NCBI GenBank assembly: GCA_019429275.1
Contig: JAHYJC010000014.1
Span: 1 to 64,000, forward strand
Reading direction: 5' to 3'
Source of the DNA: Lentimicrobium sp.
GTDB lineage: Bacteria; Bacteroidota; Bacteroidia; Bacteroidales; Lentimicrobiaceae
DNA: 64,000 nt
Shown: positions 15,372-23,925 of the stretch, piece after piece
Numbering within the stretch: position 1 is the first letter of the stretch
How the letters are laid out: every line of letters starts with the position of its first letter
The notes under the pieces: model-generated
The model's input: only the letters and a program-made list of their open reading frames with translations
Told to the model about the DNA's origin: nothing
Database searches by the model: none
Made by a program: the position numbers and the translations under genes

Positions 15372-18300
15372 TTACCCTCCGTATTTTGATATATCCTGAT
15401 TCCCGATAAAAAAAAACTCAATACCGCCTGATTTATCATCAAGGCCGGGCCTCCCGAACCCATCACGTTTGTGTGGGTTAAAGATCATAGACCGATAGTC
15501 GCACCAGCTTTTCATCTTTTTTTTGAAATGATGGGGTGTAGTGTATTTACGGTCATTTGGATTTCTTTCCAAAAAATGATCGTAAAGTTCTTTCCTTGGG
15601 ATGGGATGATTAAGATTGTTACTTATTGCATCTGCCGGATCCATTCCATCGGAAATAGAAAAATATTCATCGGCCCAGAGCAGGTAACTTTCTCCGATAA
15701 ACTGGCGGAGTCTTCTGCGGTCAAGTCTGTCTGTGGGGGGAGAAATCAGTCCTGATTTGTTGATGCCCCAGCCAAGTGCCTGGGCTTTAAAGTAAAGTTG
15801 CAGGCAGGCTGCTTTAAAGTTGTAGAACAGGGTATATTGCTTTTCATCCCATTCGGTAAAGAAGTTAATCCCGAAATCATCTGTCGGTTTGTGGGTATCG
15901 TTGTAGAAGTCCGAGAATGCAACAAGGAATTGTCTGTCTCTGAAAGAGGCACTATTCCCGTTGATGGCATGATTGGTGGTAATAAACAGTTTCGGGGTAT
16001 TAACTTCCGGCAGGGTAAATTTCTTCTGACTTTTGACATTAACGGTAAGTTGACCGGTAATCAGCGGAAAGAAAAACTCAAAATCAACATTTGCCCTTAC
16101 ATCATCCAGGAATATAGATTCTGTTTTTTCAGACACTTCTTCCCAGATAAAAGGATCTGAGGTAAGTTCCTTTGATTTTGCACCGATGTAAGCCTGTGGA
16201 ACAATCTTGCCGATTGCATTTCCCAGGATACTCTTACCTGTTCTCCCATTGCTCTCCCCTACTTCACTTATTTTCCCATCCATGGCGATAACTGCTTTTT
16301 CACAGGATTTATCCCTGTATTTGTGAAGCAGGTAGCCAATGGCTGTCATTTTAGAAACGAAATTGAGTGAAGTTTCAAATTGCTCATCCGACGTTCTGGT
16401 ATCTTCAATTTTTGTTCGTGTTTCCTGGTGAAGATATTTGCGCCAGAAGAATTCAGATGTATTCCACATGAATTTGGCAAAGTGGCATTGTTCTGCTTCT
16501 TTTGAGAAGAAAACAAAGAACTGGCCTATAAATGGCGTAAGATCAAAATCAGGATATTCCTTTAAAACTTTATCATCAATACGAACGACATGAATAAAGT
16601 CGTTTGAATTGGTATTCAATACACTATCGTAAGTTGGTTTAATGTATTTGGCATCCATGTTTATTACTTTATCTTTCCAGACAAAGTGATCAAGCTCTGA
16701 GTAATTTCTTTCTTCAACTCCCTGGGCAGTAATCTTCCATACTTTCTCCCGGAAATACATATACTGAAATGATTTATCAGCAATTTCAAAGTAAGGATTG
16801 ACATAGGAAAGATTACTCAGGGAATCAGGGCCCAGATACATTTTGCCGCCCCTGTATAACATATCCATGACATCAACCAGATCCTCTTTACTTGCTATTT
16901 CTTTCGTGAATTCAGTGACGAAATCTCTCATGAAGTAACTGTCAACTACTTCTACTACTTTATCTTTAATATAAACAAAAGCGTCGGTGTTGTTTACCTG
17001 CCGGTAACGACCAAACCCTCTGCGGTTAAGGAAGTTATAGCAGTACATGTATTTAAATTTGTGCTGCACTATTGGCCGGCCGAATTTATCTTCGCGCTCT
17101 TCTTTTTTCCAGTACTGTTCATCATCAGCCAGGGGCTGTGATGGAACGATCTGTCCGGAGTCAGAAAACTTCCATTTATGTTTACCTATTTGAAATTCGA
17201 CCAGGTCTTTTAACTGTTCCCTGTAGAATTCCGAAAAAGACTCAGCACTATGTAAATTCCAGAATTCGAGAAGCTTTATATCTGTAATGGTGCTGATCTT
17301 GTAAACATTTACAAATTTTCCGGTGCCGTCTTTCTGGTTCATGGCAAAGTCAAAATCTTCTGCCAGGTCATGTTCATTGTCTTTCAATGAATTGGTCAGA
17401 AGATCATCGAGCCCTTTATCATTTTTATCATTCTTTTTGATATGAGAAAAATAGATCTCCAGGTAAATGCCTGTATTGGAGAACGCTTTAAAGTATTCTT
17501 TAAAAGTTCTTACGGCATAATAAAAACTTAAAGGGCGAAGGTCAACCCTGGAACCGGGTTTTAATTCATTGCTCAGTTCATTAAAGTCAGAGTCCAGGAC
17601 AAATACAACTTCCTGTATCTGGCAATGTTGAATCAGCAGTTGCAGGTCATACGGAAGCCGGTTGTTTGAACCGATATTCTGGATTCCCATGACTCCCACG
17701 CTGAAGATTCCGTGTTTACATGCTTTGATTGCTTTTTTTTCGCCTTCCTGGATATAGAGTCTTTTTATGACTCTTCTGTTTTTGTAAGCATTGCGGACAA
17801 TTTCCGGGATGAAAAGGTGGCTGCCGGATCCATAAGGGCTTGAATACTTCATGCTCTTATTGTGCTTATCCCGGTGCAGATCCGGCATCTGCCATCTTAT
17901 ACGCCACAGGCGTGTTGTTTTGGTTGATTTGGGTATAAGATATTCAATGGGTTTCCCCTGAAGGTCGAAATACCAGATCAGCATATCATCCCCCGGACCA
18001 ATGCGTCCGTCATCGCCACGGGTGGCAGGTTCGAAAATATCGATTTCCTGTTGTGTATTTTCGTCAACAAAAACAAGGGCTTTCTGATCTTCGCTGGTAA
18101 TCCCTGACAGGGCAAGTTGTTTGTCCCTAAAGGTTTCTGTATTTATATTATTCCTTTTTTGTGGCCCTTTAACATAATCGTCTTTCACTTCGATGGAATA
18201 ATAATCACCTAACCATTTGAGTGCCTCCGGGTAGGTGTAATTCTGAGTTTCCATCAGAAAGTTTATGGGGCTTTTACCACTGAATCCACAGGAAAAGCAT

Positions 18301-18479
18301 TTGTAGATTTGTTTGGAAGCATTAACTGTCAGGCCTTTCCCTTTGCCTTCTTTTCCGCAAAGCGGGCATTTTGTGTAATAATTTGATCCGGCTTTGGATA
18401 ACTTGTAAAATGTAGAAACTACATCTTCAATTTTACTGGCAGATAAAATCGATTCAACGGTAGATTTTGGGATAGGCAT
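15372..18479 (-). CDS. Phage replication primase-helicase (CHC2/Toprim/SF3)
   Basis: This 1035-aa protein would prime and unwind element DNA. The N-terminus has a CHC2-type zinc ribbon (CPLCGKEGKGKG, then YKCFSCGF, residues about 38-65). A Toprim-like domain follows at about 235-310 (LYIQEGEKKAIKACKHG, then VVFVLDSDFNE). The C-terminal third is an SF3/D5-like helicase with Walker A GESNGRTGKSILG near 745, a Walker B-like ESIFLDDV and sensor TPKLFITTNHA. Primase-helicase fusions of this size are common in phages and integrative elements. It is the central early gene and shows the element can probably start its own replication. Confidence 0.88.
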   Translation of the reverse strand: MPIPKSTVESILSASKIEDVVSTFYKLSKAGSNYYTKCPLCGKEGKGKGLTVNASKQIYKCFSCGFSGKSPINFLMETQNYTYPEALKWLGDYYSIEVKDDYVKGPQKRNNINTETFRDKQLALSGITSEDQKALVFVDENTQQEIDIFEPATRGDDGRIGPGDDMLIWYFDLQGKPIEYLIPKSTKTTRLWRIRWQMPDLHRDKHNKSMKYSSPYGSGSHLFIPEIVRNAYKNRRVIKRLYIQEGEKKAIKACKHGIFSVGVMGIQNIGSNNRLPYDLQLLIQHCQIQEVVFVLDSDFNELSNELKPGSRVDLRPLSFYYAVRTFKEYFKAFSNTGIYLEIYFSHIKKNDKNDKGLDDLLTNSLKDNEHDLAEDFDFAMNQKDGTGKFVNVYKISTITDIKLLEFWNLHSAESFSEFYREQLKDLVEFQIGKHKWKFSDSGQIVPSQPLADDEQYWKKEEREDKFGRPIVQHKFKYMYCYNFLNRRGFGRYRQVNNTDAFVYIKDKVVEVVDSYFMRDFVTEFTKEIASKEDLVDVMDMLYRGGKMYLGPDSLSNLSYVNPYFEIADKSFQYMYFREKVWKITAQGVEERNYSELDHFVWKDKVINMDAKYIKPTYDSVLNTNSNDFIHVVRIDDKVLKEYPDFDLTPFIGQFFVFFSKEAEQCHFAKFMWNTSEFFWRKYLHQETRTKIEDTRTSDEQFETSLNFVSKMTAIGYLLHKYRDKSCEKAVIAMDGKISEVGESNGRTGKSILGNAIGKIVPQAYIGAKSKELTSDPFIWEEVSEKTESIFLDDVRANVDFEFFFPLITGQLTVNVKSQKKFTLPEVNTPKLFITTNHAINGNSASFRDRQFLVAFSDFYNDTHKPTDDFGINFFTEWDEKQYTLFYNFKAACLQLYFKAQALGWGINKSGLISPPTDRLDRRRLRQFIGESYLLWADEYFSISDGMDPADAISNNLNHPIPRKELYDHFLERNPNDRKYTTPHHFKKKMKSWCDYRSMIFNPHKRDGFGRPGLDDKSGGIEFFFIGNQDISKYGG

Positions 18480-18618
18480 ATTCGAAAGGGGTTGATCGAT
18501 AGCAGTATGAAATGATTAAAAGAAGAAAATCTACTAAGGATTAATAATAGTGGTCGGATCTGATATTGTACATGGATTAAAGAATTAGATTTAAAATAAT
18601 ACCTGGGGAGGCGATTAG

Positions 18619-18689
18619 TTGCACCGGATTGATTCGAACAATCAGTTCAGCTTAATGTAAGCTGCGAGTTACCATTACTCAACGATGCG
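18619..18689 (-). tRNA. tRNA-like gene, candidate anticodon CAU
   Basis: On the minus strand a 71-nt cloverleaf can be drawn: acceptor GCATCG/CGGTGC (6 pairs, one wobble, with a C-A end mismatch), D-arm GAGT-AATGGTA-ACTC, anticodon arm CAGCT-TACATTA-AGCTG, 4-nt variable region, T-arm GATTG-TTCGAAT-CAATC. CCA is not encoded. Position 33, normally U, is A, so it may be a degenerate or specialised tRNA (Met-type CAU by register). It lies between the early gene and the primase in the phage-like element. Confidence 0.45.
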
Positions 18690-18690
18690 G

Positions 18691-18723
18691 GTAAAACTTA
18701 AGGAGGCAACCTTGAAGTTTTAC
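18691..18723 (-). terminator. Hairpin downstream of the 80-aa early gene
   Basis: GTAAAACTT and AAGTTTTAC form a perfect 9-bp inverted repeat around an inner AGG/CCT, starting 8 nt after the stop of the 80-aa gene and immediately 5' of the tRNA-like structure. There is no U-run, so it may be an RNA-processing or attenuation hairpin rather than a true terminator. Confidence 0.4.
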
Positions 18724-18731
18724 TGTATCAA

Positions 18732-18974
18732 TCATTTTAAGATGCTTTGAAGTTTGTTCAGTTCCTTTTCATCTTTTAATTTTTGATCTTTTGTTTGTTT
18801 TGCAATTCGGTAGGCTGCGAGAATAATGTTTTGGTTATCGGCCATCTGTCCTCTTAAAACTTTGTCAATAAGACTTACACTTACGTTTATTTCTTTCTTG
18901 ATCAGGATTCTGTAATTAACCGGCAGCAGGTCTCGTAGGATTACGTAGTGATTTTCAAGTTTATTCACCTTCAT
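18732..18974 (-). CDS. Small early phage protein, possible DNA-binding
   Basis: This 80-aa protein is the first gene leftward from the divergent control region and faces the repressor gene, the classical place of a Cro-like or early activator protein. Residues 25-45 (IKKEINVSVSLIDKVLRGQM) resemble a helix-turn-helix recognition segment. The C-terminus is Lys/Glu-rich (DQKLKDEKELNKLQSILK). No named family is recognised. Confidence 0.6.
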   Translation of the reverse strand: MKVNKLENHYVILRDLLPVNYRILIKKEINVSVSLIDKVLRGQMADNQNIILAAYRIAKQTKDQKLKDEKELNKLQSILK

Positions 18975-19010
18975 TAGTTTATAATTAAGTAATAAATAAG
19001 TAATATTAAG

Positions 19011-19090
19011 TTGTATTATGTTGTATTAAATTGTATATTCGCAATGCGAAAAAAAGCAAATGTAGGTAATAATAATTGACATTGTCAATT
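19011..19090. promoter_or_regulatory. Divergent operator region of the phage-like element
   Basis: TTGTAT recurs at 19011, 19021 and 19031, exactly 10 bp apart, so the copies lie on one face of the helix. Downstream, AATTGAC-ATT-GTCAATT (19074-19090) is a perfect 7-bp inverted repeat. Both lie between the leftward early gene and the rightward repressor gene. They are the likely binding sites for the repressor and the small early protein. Confidence 0.6.
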
Positions 19091-19115
19091 ATTTATGTCA
19101 TTTGTGTAATAAATA

Positions 19116-19568
19116 ATGTTAATATGTAAGTATATGGAATACTCATTTAATGCAAGGTTTGCCAAATTGCTGAAAGCTAAGGGGATAAAGCCTTCACAGG
19201 TGGCAAAGAAGATGAATGTAAGCAGGCAGGTAGTCGATAATTATTTAGGTAATACTTTACCTGGGTTCAGTCATTTGTTAAAAATAATAGGAGCATTTCC
19301 GGAGGTTAACCTAAGGTGGTTAATATTAGGAGAGGGTGATGAAGGTGTTAATGAAGAAGAGTTAATTGACATGTTTCAGGTTGAAAAAAGTAACATAAAG
19401 CTTGAAACAATAAAAATGTTGTGGAACGAAGACAGAAAGGAGTTAAACAGGTTAAGATTAATGAACAACCGGTTAGTCCAGAAAATAATGGATTATGATG
19501 GAAAGATTGAAGAATTAAACAGTATTATTCACATAGAAGCAGATAGCCAACAGATGGCTGGTATTTAA
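19116..19568 (+). CDS. XRE-family phage repressor (C1-like)
   Basis: This 150-aa protein is the only rightward gene of the element. The N-terminal domain (residues about 10-65) is an XRE helix-turn-helix: FAKLLKAKGIKPSQVAKKMNVSR then QVVDNYLGN. It is followed by NLRWLILGEGD, a motif common in Bacteroidota phage and conjugative-element repressors, and by a C-terminal coiled coil. There is no peptidase domain, so RecA-driven self-cleavage is not expected. An inner ATG at 19134 could also be the start. It probably binds the palindrome and the 10-bp repeats just upstream and keeps the element silent. Confidence 0.8.
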   Translation: MLICKYMEYSFNARFAKLLKAKGIKPSQVAKKMNVSRQVVDNYLGNTLPGFSHLLKIIGAFPEVNLRWLILGEGDEGVNEEELIDMFQVEKSNIKLETIKMLWNEDRKELNRLRLMNNRLVQKIMDYDGKIEELNSIIHIEADSQQMAGI

Positions 19569-19673
19569 AAGACAAAAAAGACAATGCTGAATTGGTTGCC
19601 AGAGTAGGGAGATAGAACGCATCTTGAGCCCCATATTCCACCCATCTAATTGTCAATAAGTTACAAAGGTTTT

Positions 19674-19701
19674 AAGGCTCTGATTGGAGCCTTATTTTTT
19701 T
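19674..19701 (+). terminator. Rho-independent terminator after the repressor gene
   Basis: AAGGCTC-TGATTG-GAGCCTT followed by A and eight T residues is a perfect terminator 106 nt after the repressor stop. It is also a reasonable right-hand limit for the phage-like element, since host genes begin just beyond. I saw no direct repeat that would define attachment sites. Confidence 0.85.
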
Positions 19702-19769
19702 GTCTTATCGAACATCGAAAAAACAACAAACCGGAAAATTGATTCCGACCTTCCACGAATTTTTCTAAT

Positions 19770-20159
19770 TTAAGCATTTACAGCTCTAACACTGATCGAT
19801 GGCGGGTTGTTAAAATGCCTTTTTACAGCGCACAGATTGGCAGCATTAATGACAGCATCCCTGTATTTGACGGGAAACGAATCAGGCAGCAAAATTTTGA
19901 TGTCAATATTTGAAATCAGATGTGTTTCGGAATTGAATTTCATCACCTGCTCCAGGCTGATTCCCTCGGTTGAAATGCCCCGCTGATCACAGAAGGATTT
20001 CACGTAAATTCCTGCACAGGTGCCTATTGAGGCAAGAAACAGATCGAATGGTGCCGGAGCAGAATTGTCACCTCCAGCCCTCAAAGGCTGATCGGTAATG
20101 ATAATGTGGCCATTATAATCGGCAATGATCTTCTTATTTCCTTCAAATGATATTTTCAT
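19770..20159 (-). CDS. OsmC-family peroxiredoxin-like protein
   Basis: OsmC/Ohr-family proteins reduce organic hydroperoxides with two cysteines in a dimer. The 129-aa product has the family layout: GTCAGIYVKSFCDQRG around residue 47 (peroxidatic Cys candidate) and NLCAVKRHF near 108 (second Cys). Length is normal. It is the last leftward gene after the phosphatase gene, 78 nt downstream, and may share its transcript with the hydrogen-sensor genes; a link to protection of oxygen-sensitive metalloenzymes is inference. Confidence 0.85.
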   Translation of the reverse strand: MKISFEGNKKIIADYNGHIIITDQPLRAGGDNSAPAPFDLFLASIGTCAGIYVKSFCDQRGISTEGISLEQVMKFNSETHLISNIDIKILLPDSFPVKYRDAVINAANLCAVKRHFNNPPSISVRAVNA

Positions 20160-20237
20160 GATTTCATTGGTATTAGGATTAAGTCAATGGCAAATTCGTT
20201 CTTGAATTACAATTTAAAAAATCGCAATATGAATCTG

Positions 20238-21422
20238 TTACATAAAGGTAAGCTTCACCTCCTTCAGAAATTTATCCTCCAGTAATCGGGCAATGCGTTT
20301 AACAACCGTCCGCCTGATTTCAAGTTCAACCGGGAGGCTAGGGTCCTGATGAGCAATATTTATCCTTGTGCCAATAACGAAATCAATTTCATCACTTTCA
20401 ATAAGCATTTTAACAATCCGGTCAGCAGGGCCTTTGCCCAAACGGGTACTGTTATTGTAGCTTTTGAGGATTTCTGTCACTTTTCCAAGTGTAAGAATGC
20501 CTTCTGTTATCAGGTCAACACCTTCCATCATTGAAATGGGTGGCAAATCGGGGTCATCAAAATCAAAACTATCCTCAATGGTTTGATTCAACTCCCGGGC
20601 AATAATATCGGCAGTTGTTGCACCGCAAAGAATTTTCTTACCTTTAAAGTTCAGTACCATTTGACCAAGTTCAGCATCCTTACTTTCTTCGAAAGGAGGT
20701 CCGGTACAAATCATCATTGTTCGTGGCTCCCTAAAGTAAATTACACCACAGCTGGTATCATCCTTGCTCATGTATCCGTCATTCACATGAGCCATATTCA
20801 CCACTTTATGAGCCAGTTGTAATGCTGAAATATCGGGCTCATGATTAACAAGTTCAGAAACATACTGCTGCACAGAATCGCGACCCCAGCCGAAAAGAAA
20901 TTTCCCGCCTCCCAGCCCTGATTGGGCCACGCCATCACTAAAAAAAATGATTCTATCTTCCTTTTCAGGGATAAATTCACAACTATAAAGCTCTTTACCA
21001 GTGCTTTTACCTCCACTGAGTATGACACAAGTCCATTCGGGTTCAAAAATTTTTGCACCCCTCATGATGATGGTTTGGGGATTATCATATTCCAATATCC
21101 TGACCTTACCATCATATTCAATGTCAATGATAGTAAAAGTAGAATAACTCATTTTCCGCTCACTGCATTCCGGAAGGGTATTCATGATTATTTCCGCGAT
21201 GCGGTGAATTTCCTTATGCTCTGCTGTAAAGTTTAGAGCCATGGTAGCTGTCAGGGTAGCCAGCATATTGGCTTTGACACCATGTCCCATCCCATCCGAA
21301 AGCACCACCACAATCCGGTTTTCCTCCTGAATTCGTCTGGAGAGGAAAACATCACCACATATGCGCGATTCAAAATGATTTTTCAGTTCTGCATTGACCT
21401 CGATATAAAATCTGTTATCCAT
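20238..21422 (-). CDS. PP2C/SpoIIE-type Ser/Thr phosphatase linked to H-domain sensor
   Basis: This 394-aa protein has an N-terminal SpoIIE-like PP2C phosphatase domain (residues about 1-230) with metal-binding motifs VVLSDGMGHGVKANMLA, IIFFSDGV and SKDDTSCGVI. The C-terminal 160 residues are not recognised. Such phosphatases reverse phosphorylation of anti-sigma-antagonist-like proteins, but no kinase/antagonist partner is seen here. Its start lies 6 nt after the stop of the H-domain-PAS sensor, so the pair is surely one unit. This matches the known association of group C [FeFe]-hydrogenase-like sensors with phosphatases. No transmembrane segment: it acts in the cytoplasm. Confidence 0.82.
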   Translation of the reverse strand: MDNRFYIEVNAELKNHFESRICGDVFLSRRIQEENRIVVVLSDGMGHGVKANMLATLTATMALNFTAEHKEIHRIAEIIMNTLPECSERKMSYSTFTIIDIEYDGKVRILEYDNPQTIIMRGAKIFEPEWTCVILSGGKSTGKELYSCEFIPEKEDRIIFFSDGVAQSGLGGGKFLFGWGRDSVQQYVSELVNHEPDISALQLAHKVVNMAHVNDGYMSKDDTSCGVIYFREPRTMMICTGPPFEESKDAELGQMVLNFKGKKILCGATTADIIARELNQTIEDSFDFDDPDLPPISMMEGVDLITEGILTLGKVTEILKSYNNSTRLGKGPADRIVKMLIESDEIDFVIGTRINIAHQDPSLPVELEIRRTVVKRIARLLEDKFLKEVKLTFM

Positions 21423-21428
21423 TATTGC

Positions 21429-23291
21429 TTACTTTTTGGAAGCTTTGTGTGATTCAATAATCGAGTTGAGCATTTTCTCGGTCTTAGCTGCACCTTCGCC
21501 AAGCAAAAATGCAATTTTCTGCACCAGATCGAGGTTTTCATCAATCACTTCAGTAACTCTGCTGATGACTTCCTCCTTACGAACCTCGGGCAGATACAAA
21601 TCGCGTAATACAGCACCAACAATTTTATTCTTTTTAATTGGAAAAACCGAGATGTTCAAGAGTCTTTCACCAATATAAACATCCTTGTTAACCAGGTTTT
21701 CATTATTTGCCAAAACGGCAGAAAAGAGTTTGTAAACCTGAAAAGGCATCAGGGTTTTCAGGTCTGCACCAATCAAGCCGGGTATAATTTCGTTGATATC
21801 AGCAGCATCTTCACCCAATGAATTGATAAAACTCTGATTTGATTCAATTATCTTTAAATTCTCATCAACAATTACAATGGAGCTGGGTAATTTCTGCAAC
21901 ATTGATGAGGTGCGTTCCAGCGCTTCCTGGGCCATTTGCTGCTCTTTACGCGCTTTCAATTCTGATTCAACGAGGGCTTCGCGGGTTTTTGCCAGTTTTT
22001 CGTTGGTATGCTTAAGTGTATTGATAAAATCGTGCTTGCTTTTGAGAGAATAGGTAATGCACATATCGGTTTTGGTGAGGCCTTTGGCTACAGCAACAGC
22101 AAAGTCATGGCAAGTTTCGTAGCCGCATGCTCCGCAACCCAATTTATCCTCGGTATCCAGTTTCCCAATGACTTTGAGAATTTCCCTGACCTTTTCTTCG
22201 GGTGGCTGTGGAAGTCTTTGATCATCGCTGACAAATTCAGCTTTGAAATTGATTGCAGCGGCATATTTTTTACAGTCAACGCTCCATTTTTTCACATCAA
22301 AATCCCTGAGTTTTTTATTGGCATAGTCTGCTACCAGTGTTTTCCTGAGATATTTCTTTCCGCCTTTTGAAGTTCCTGGTCCCATCAAACAACCTTCGCA
22401 ATAAAACATATTGAAATGTTTGCGCACAAAATCGACAGAATTTTCAAACTCCCTGATGGCTTCGAGAATATTATCTTTGCCTTCGGCAGTAATAATACTC
22501 CCCTGCATCAGATCTTCACTCAGATCTGCAGCCTGAAGAATTCCGTTGCTCACCGCATAGAGTGATCCTTTATATCCGAGTGGAGAATCAAAATCAGAAT
22601 ATTCAACTGTACTTTCCTTAATATCATGTTCATCGAACAACTTTCTCAACTCAACAAAGGTTAACACTGCATCAACCTTTGCGCTGCCTTCAAAACGAAG
22701 GGCTTCATCTTTGGCTCCGATGCATGGACCTATGTAAACCACCCTGATATTTTCGCCATACAACAGCCTTACCACCTGTGCCGAAGCAATCATTGGTGAA
22801 ACTATGGGTGAAAGATTGTCGATAATCCCGGGATGAAACTTCTCAACCAATGCCACAATCGGAGGGCAGTTTGTTGTGATATAATACCTTCCCAGGAAAT
22901 TTTTGAACAATTCACGATATTCGGCTGCAACCATATCAACCCCGAACGATACCTCATTTACGTATGCAAAACCAAGCTCACGAATCATCCTGACAAACTT
23001 CCGGTAATCTGTAATATCATCAAATTCACCTGAAATACTTGGTGCAACAATAGCCACAACGGTTTCGTTGGTAGCAATCAATTGCATGACCTCTTTTGTA
23101 GAATCCCGATAGGATATGGCTGAAGGGGCGCAAACCTGCAGGCAACTGCCACAGCCAATGCATCTTTCATCAACCACCACAGGAACCTCCTGAGTGCCTT
23201 TAACCTGTATGGCATTGACAGGACAAGACCTGACACAGGCATAGCAAACCTTGCAATTATCGGGATCTATCGTAATAAGCTGTGGTTTCAT
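21429..23291 (-). CDS. Sensory [FeFe]-hydrogenase-like protein with PAS domain
   Basis: This 620-aa protein has two N-terminal [4Fe-4S] motifs (CKVCYACVRSCP and CIGCGSCLQVCA), an H-cluster-type domain, another Fe-S motif (CGACGYETCHDFAV...C) near 390-420, a coiled coil (about 425-465) and a PAS domain (about 470-570). The H-domain signatures are altered: TTNCPPI (Asn where catalytic enzymes have the proton-relay Cys), GPCIGAKDE, and YCEGC where CxxxC is expected, so one cluster ligand is replaced by Tyr or the spacing is changed. It is thus a sensor rather than an efficient enzyme. It is coupled to a PP2C phosphatase 6 nt downstream. Group C hydrogenases with phosphatase output are known; the signal could be H2 or redox state. 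Confidence 0.85.
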   Translation of the reverse strand: MKPQLITIDPDNCKVCYACVRSCPVNAIQVKGTQEVPVVVDERCIGCGSCLQVCAPSAISYRDSTKEVMQLIATNETVVAIVAPSISGEFDDITDYRKFVRMIRELGFAYVNEVSFGVDMVAAEYRELFKNFLGRYYITTNCPPIVALVEKFHPGIIDNLSPIVSPMIASAQVVRLLYGENIRVVYIGPCIGAKDEALRFEGSAKVDAVLTFVELRKLFDEHDIKESTVEYSDFDSPLGYKGSLYAVSNGILQAADLSEDLMQGSIITAEGKDNILEAIREFENSVDFVRKHFNMFYCEGCLMGPGTSKGGKKYLRKTLVADYANKKLRDFDVKKWSVDCKKYAAAINFKAEFVSDDQRLPQPPEEKVREILKVIGKLDTEDKLGCGACGYETCHDFAVAVAKGLTKTDMCITYSLKSKHDFINTLKHTNEKLAKTREALVESELKARKEQQMAQEALERTSSMLQKLPSSIVIVDENLKIIESNQSFINSLGEDAADINEIIPGLIGADLKTLMPFQVYKLFSAVLANNENLVNKDVYIGERLLNISVFPIKKNKIVGAVLRDLYLPEVRKEEVISRVTEVIDENLDLVQKIAFLLGEGAAKTEKMLNSIIESHKASKK

Positions 23292-23397
23292 GTGCTAAAC
23301 GGGTTCTGGGATTATCGGGTGGAAATTGACTAAATTCATTGTCAGTATGTATTATTCAGCAATTCAAATTAGTTTTCCGTATAAAACAATTCATTCG

Positions 23398-23667
23398 TCA
23401 GATGCTGCTAATGTTTTTACCAAAGATGCCATCAAGAACACTTAACACCTTATCCTCATTCAAATCAGTATATTCTTTACCATCAATATGAATGAGAGGG
23501 CCACGGTCGCAACTACTGAAACAATGTGCTCCGTGAAAATATACCAGATGCCTCAGGTTATTTTCGTTCAGGTATTGCTCCACAACTTTAACCAGACGCT
23601 TGTTGCCCCTTGAAAAACAGGAACTTCCTAGGCATATCTGAATGTCAATTCTGTTGTCTTTTTCCAT
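23398..23667 (-). CDS. Stand-alone thioredoxin-fold [2Fe-2S] ferredoxin
   Basis: This 89-aa protein is the size of the NuoE C-terminal domain alone. It has the two cysteine pairs of thioredoxin-like [2Fe-2S] proteins: CLGSSC (Cx4C) and CFSSC (Cx3C). It opens the leftward unit, with a TACTTTTG -7 box at 23734-23741 upstream, and lies next to the Rex operators. It could carry electrons between the hydrogenase complex and the H-domain-PAS sensor, or be a spare HydC-like domain; the sequence does not decide. Confidence 0.8.
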   Translation of the reverse strand: MEKDNRIDIQICLGSSCFSRGNKRLVKVVEQYLNENNLRHLVYFHGAHCFSSCDRGPLIHIDGKEYTDLNEDKVLSVLDGIFGKNISSI

Positions 23668-23733
23668 TGATGTTTAAGCTGACTGAATCTTTCAATACTG
23701 AATCCGAACGATGAATAATTTGATGATTATTTA

Positions 23734-23741
23734 CAAAAGTA
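23734..23741 (-). promoter_or_regulatory. -7 promoter box of the leftward sensor unit
   Basis: The minus strand reads TACTTTTG, matching TAnnTTTG, 67 nt upstream of the start at 23667. No -33 element at normal spacing was found. Confidence 0.45.
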
Positions 23742-23798
23742 CTATACTCGTTTCAAATTTCTGAGGAATGAACAAAAATAACCAATTTTTAAAAATAT

Positions 23799-23833
23799 CT
23801 GTTAAAAAAATAACATTGTTATTAAAATAACAG
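23799..23833. promoter_or_regulatory. rex operator: Two tandem Rex-type operators
   Basis: Two adjacent 18-bp palindromic sites, CTGTTAAAAAAATAACAT (23799-23816) and TTGTTATTAAAATAACAG (23816-23833), match the TTGTTA-N6-TAACAA form bound by Rex repressors in several anaerobes. They lie between the divergent sensor and hydrogenase units, and a rex gene is the seventh gene of the rightward unit. Control of both units by NADH/NAD+ ratio is inferred. Confidence 0.7.
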
Positions 23834-23925
23834 TAATTTTATCAGCAGAAAACAAGGAAATAATTTCCTGATTTACGGCACTGTCTAAAGGTCAAAAATC
23901 GTAATAAACTGTAAATCAAAATCAA

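Noticed and set aside
19569..19673. tRNA or tmRNA 3' end serving as an attachment site right of the repressor gene
   Set aside because: The stretch with GAGCCCCATATTCCACCC looks faintly like a tRNA 3' end, but no cloverleaf can be drawn and no matching left copy was seen.
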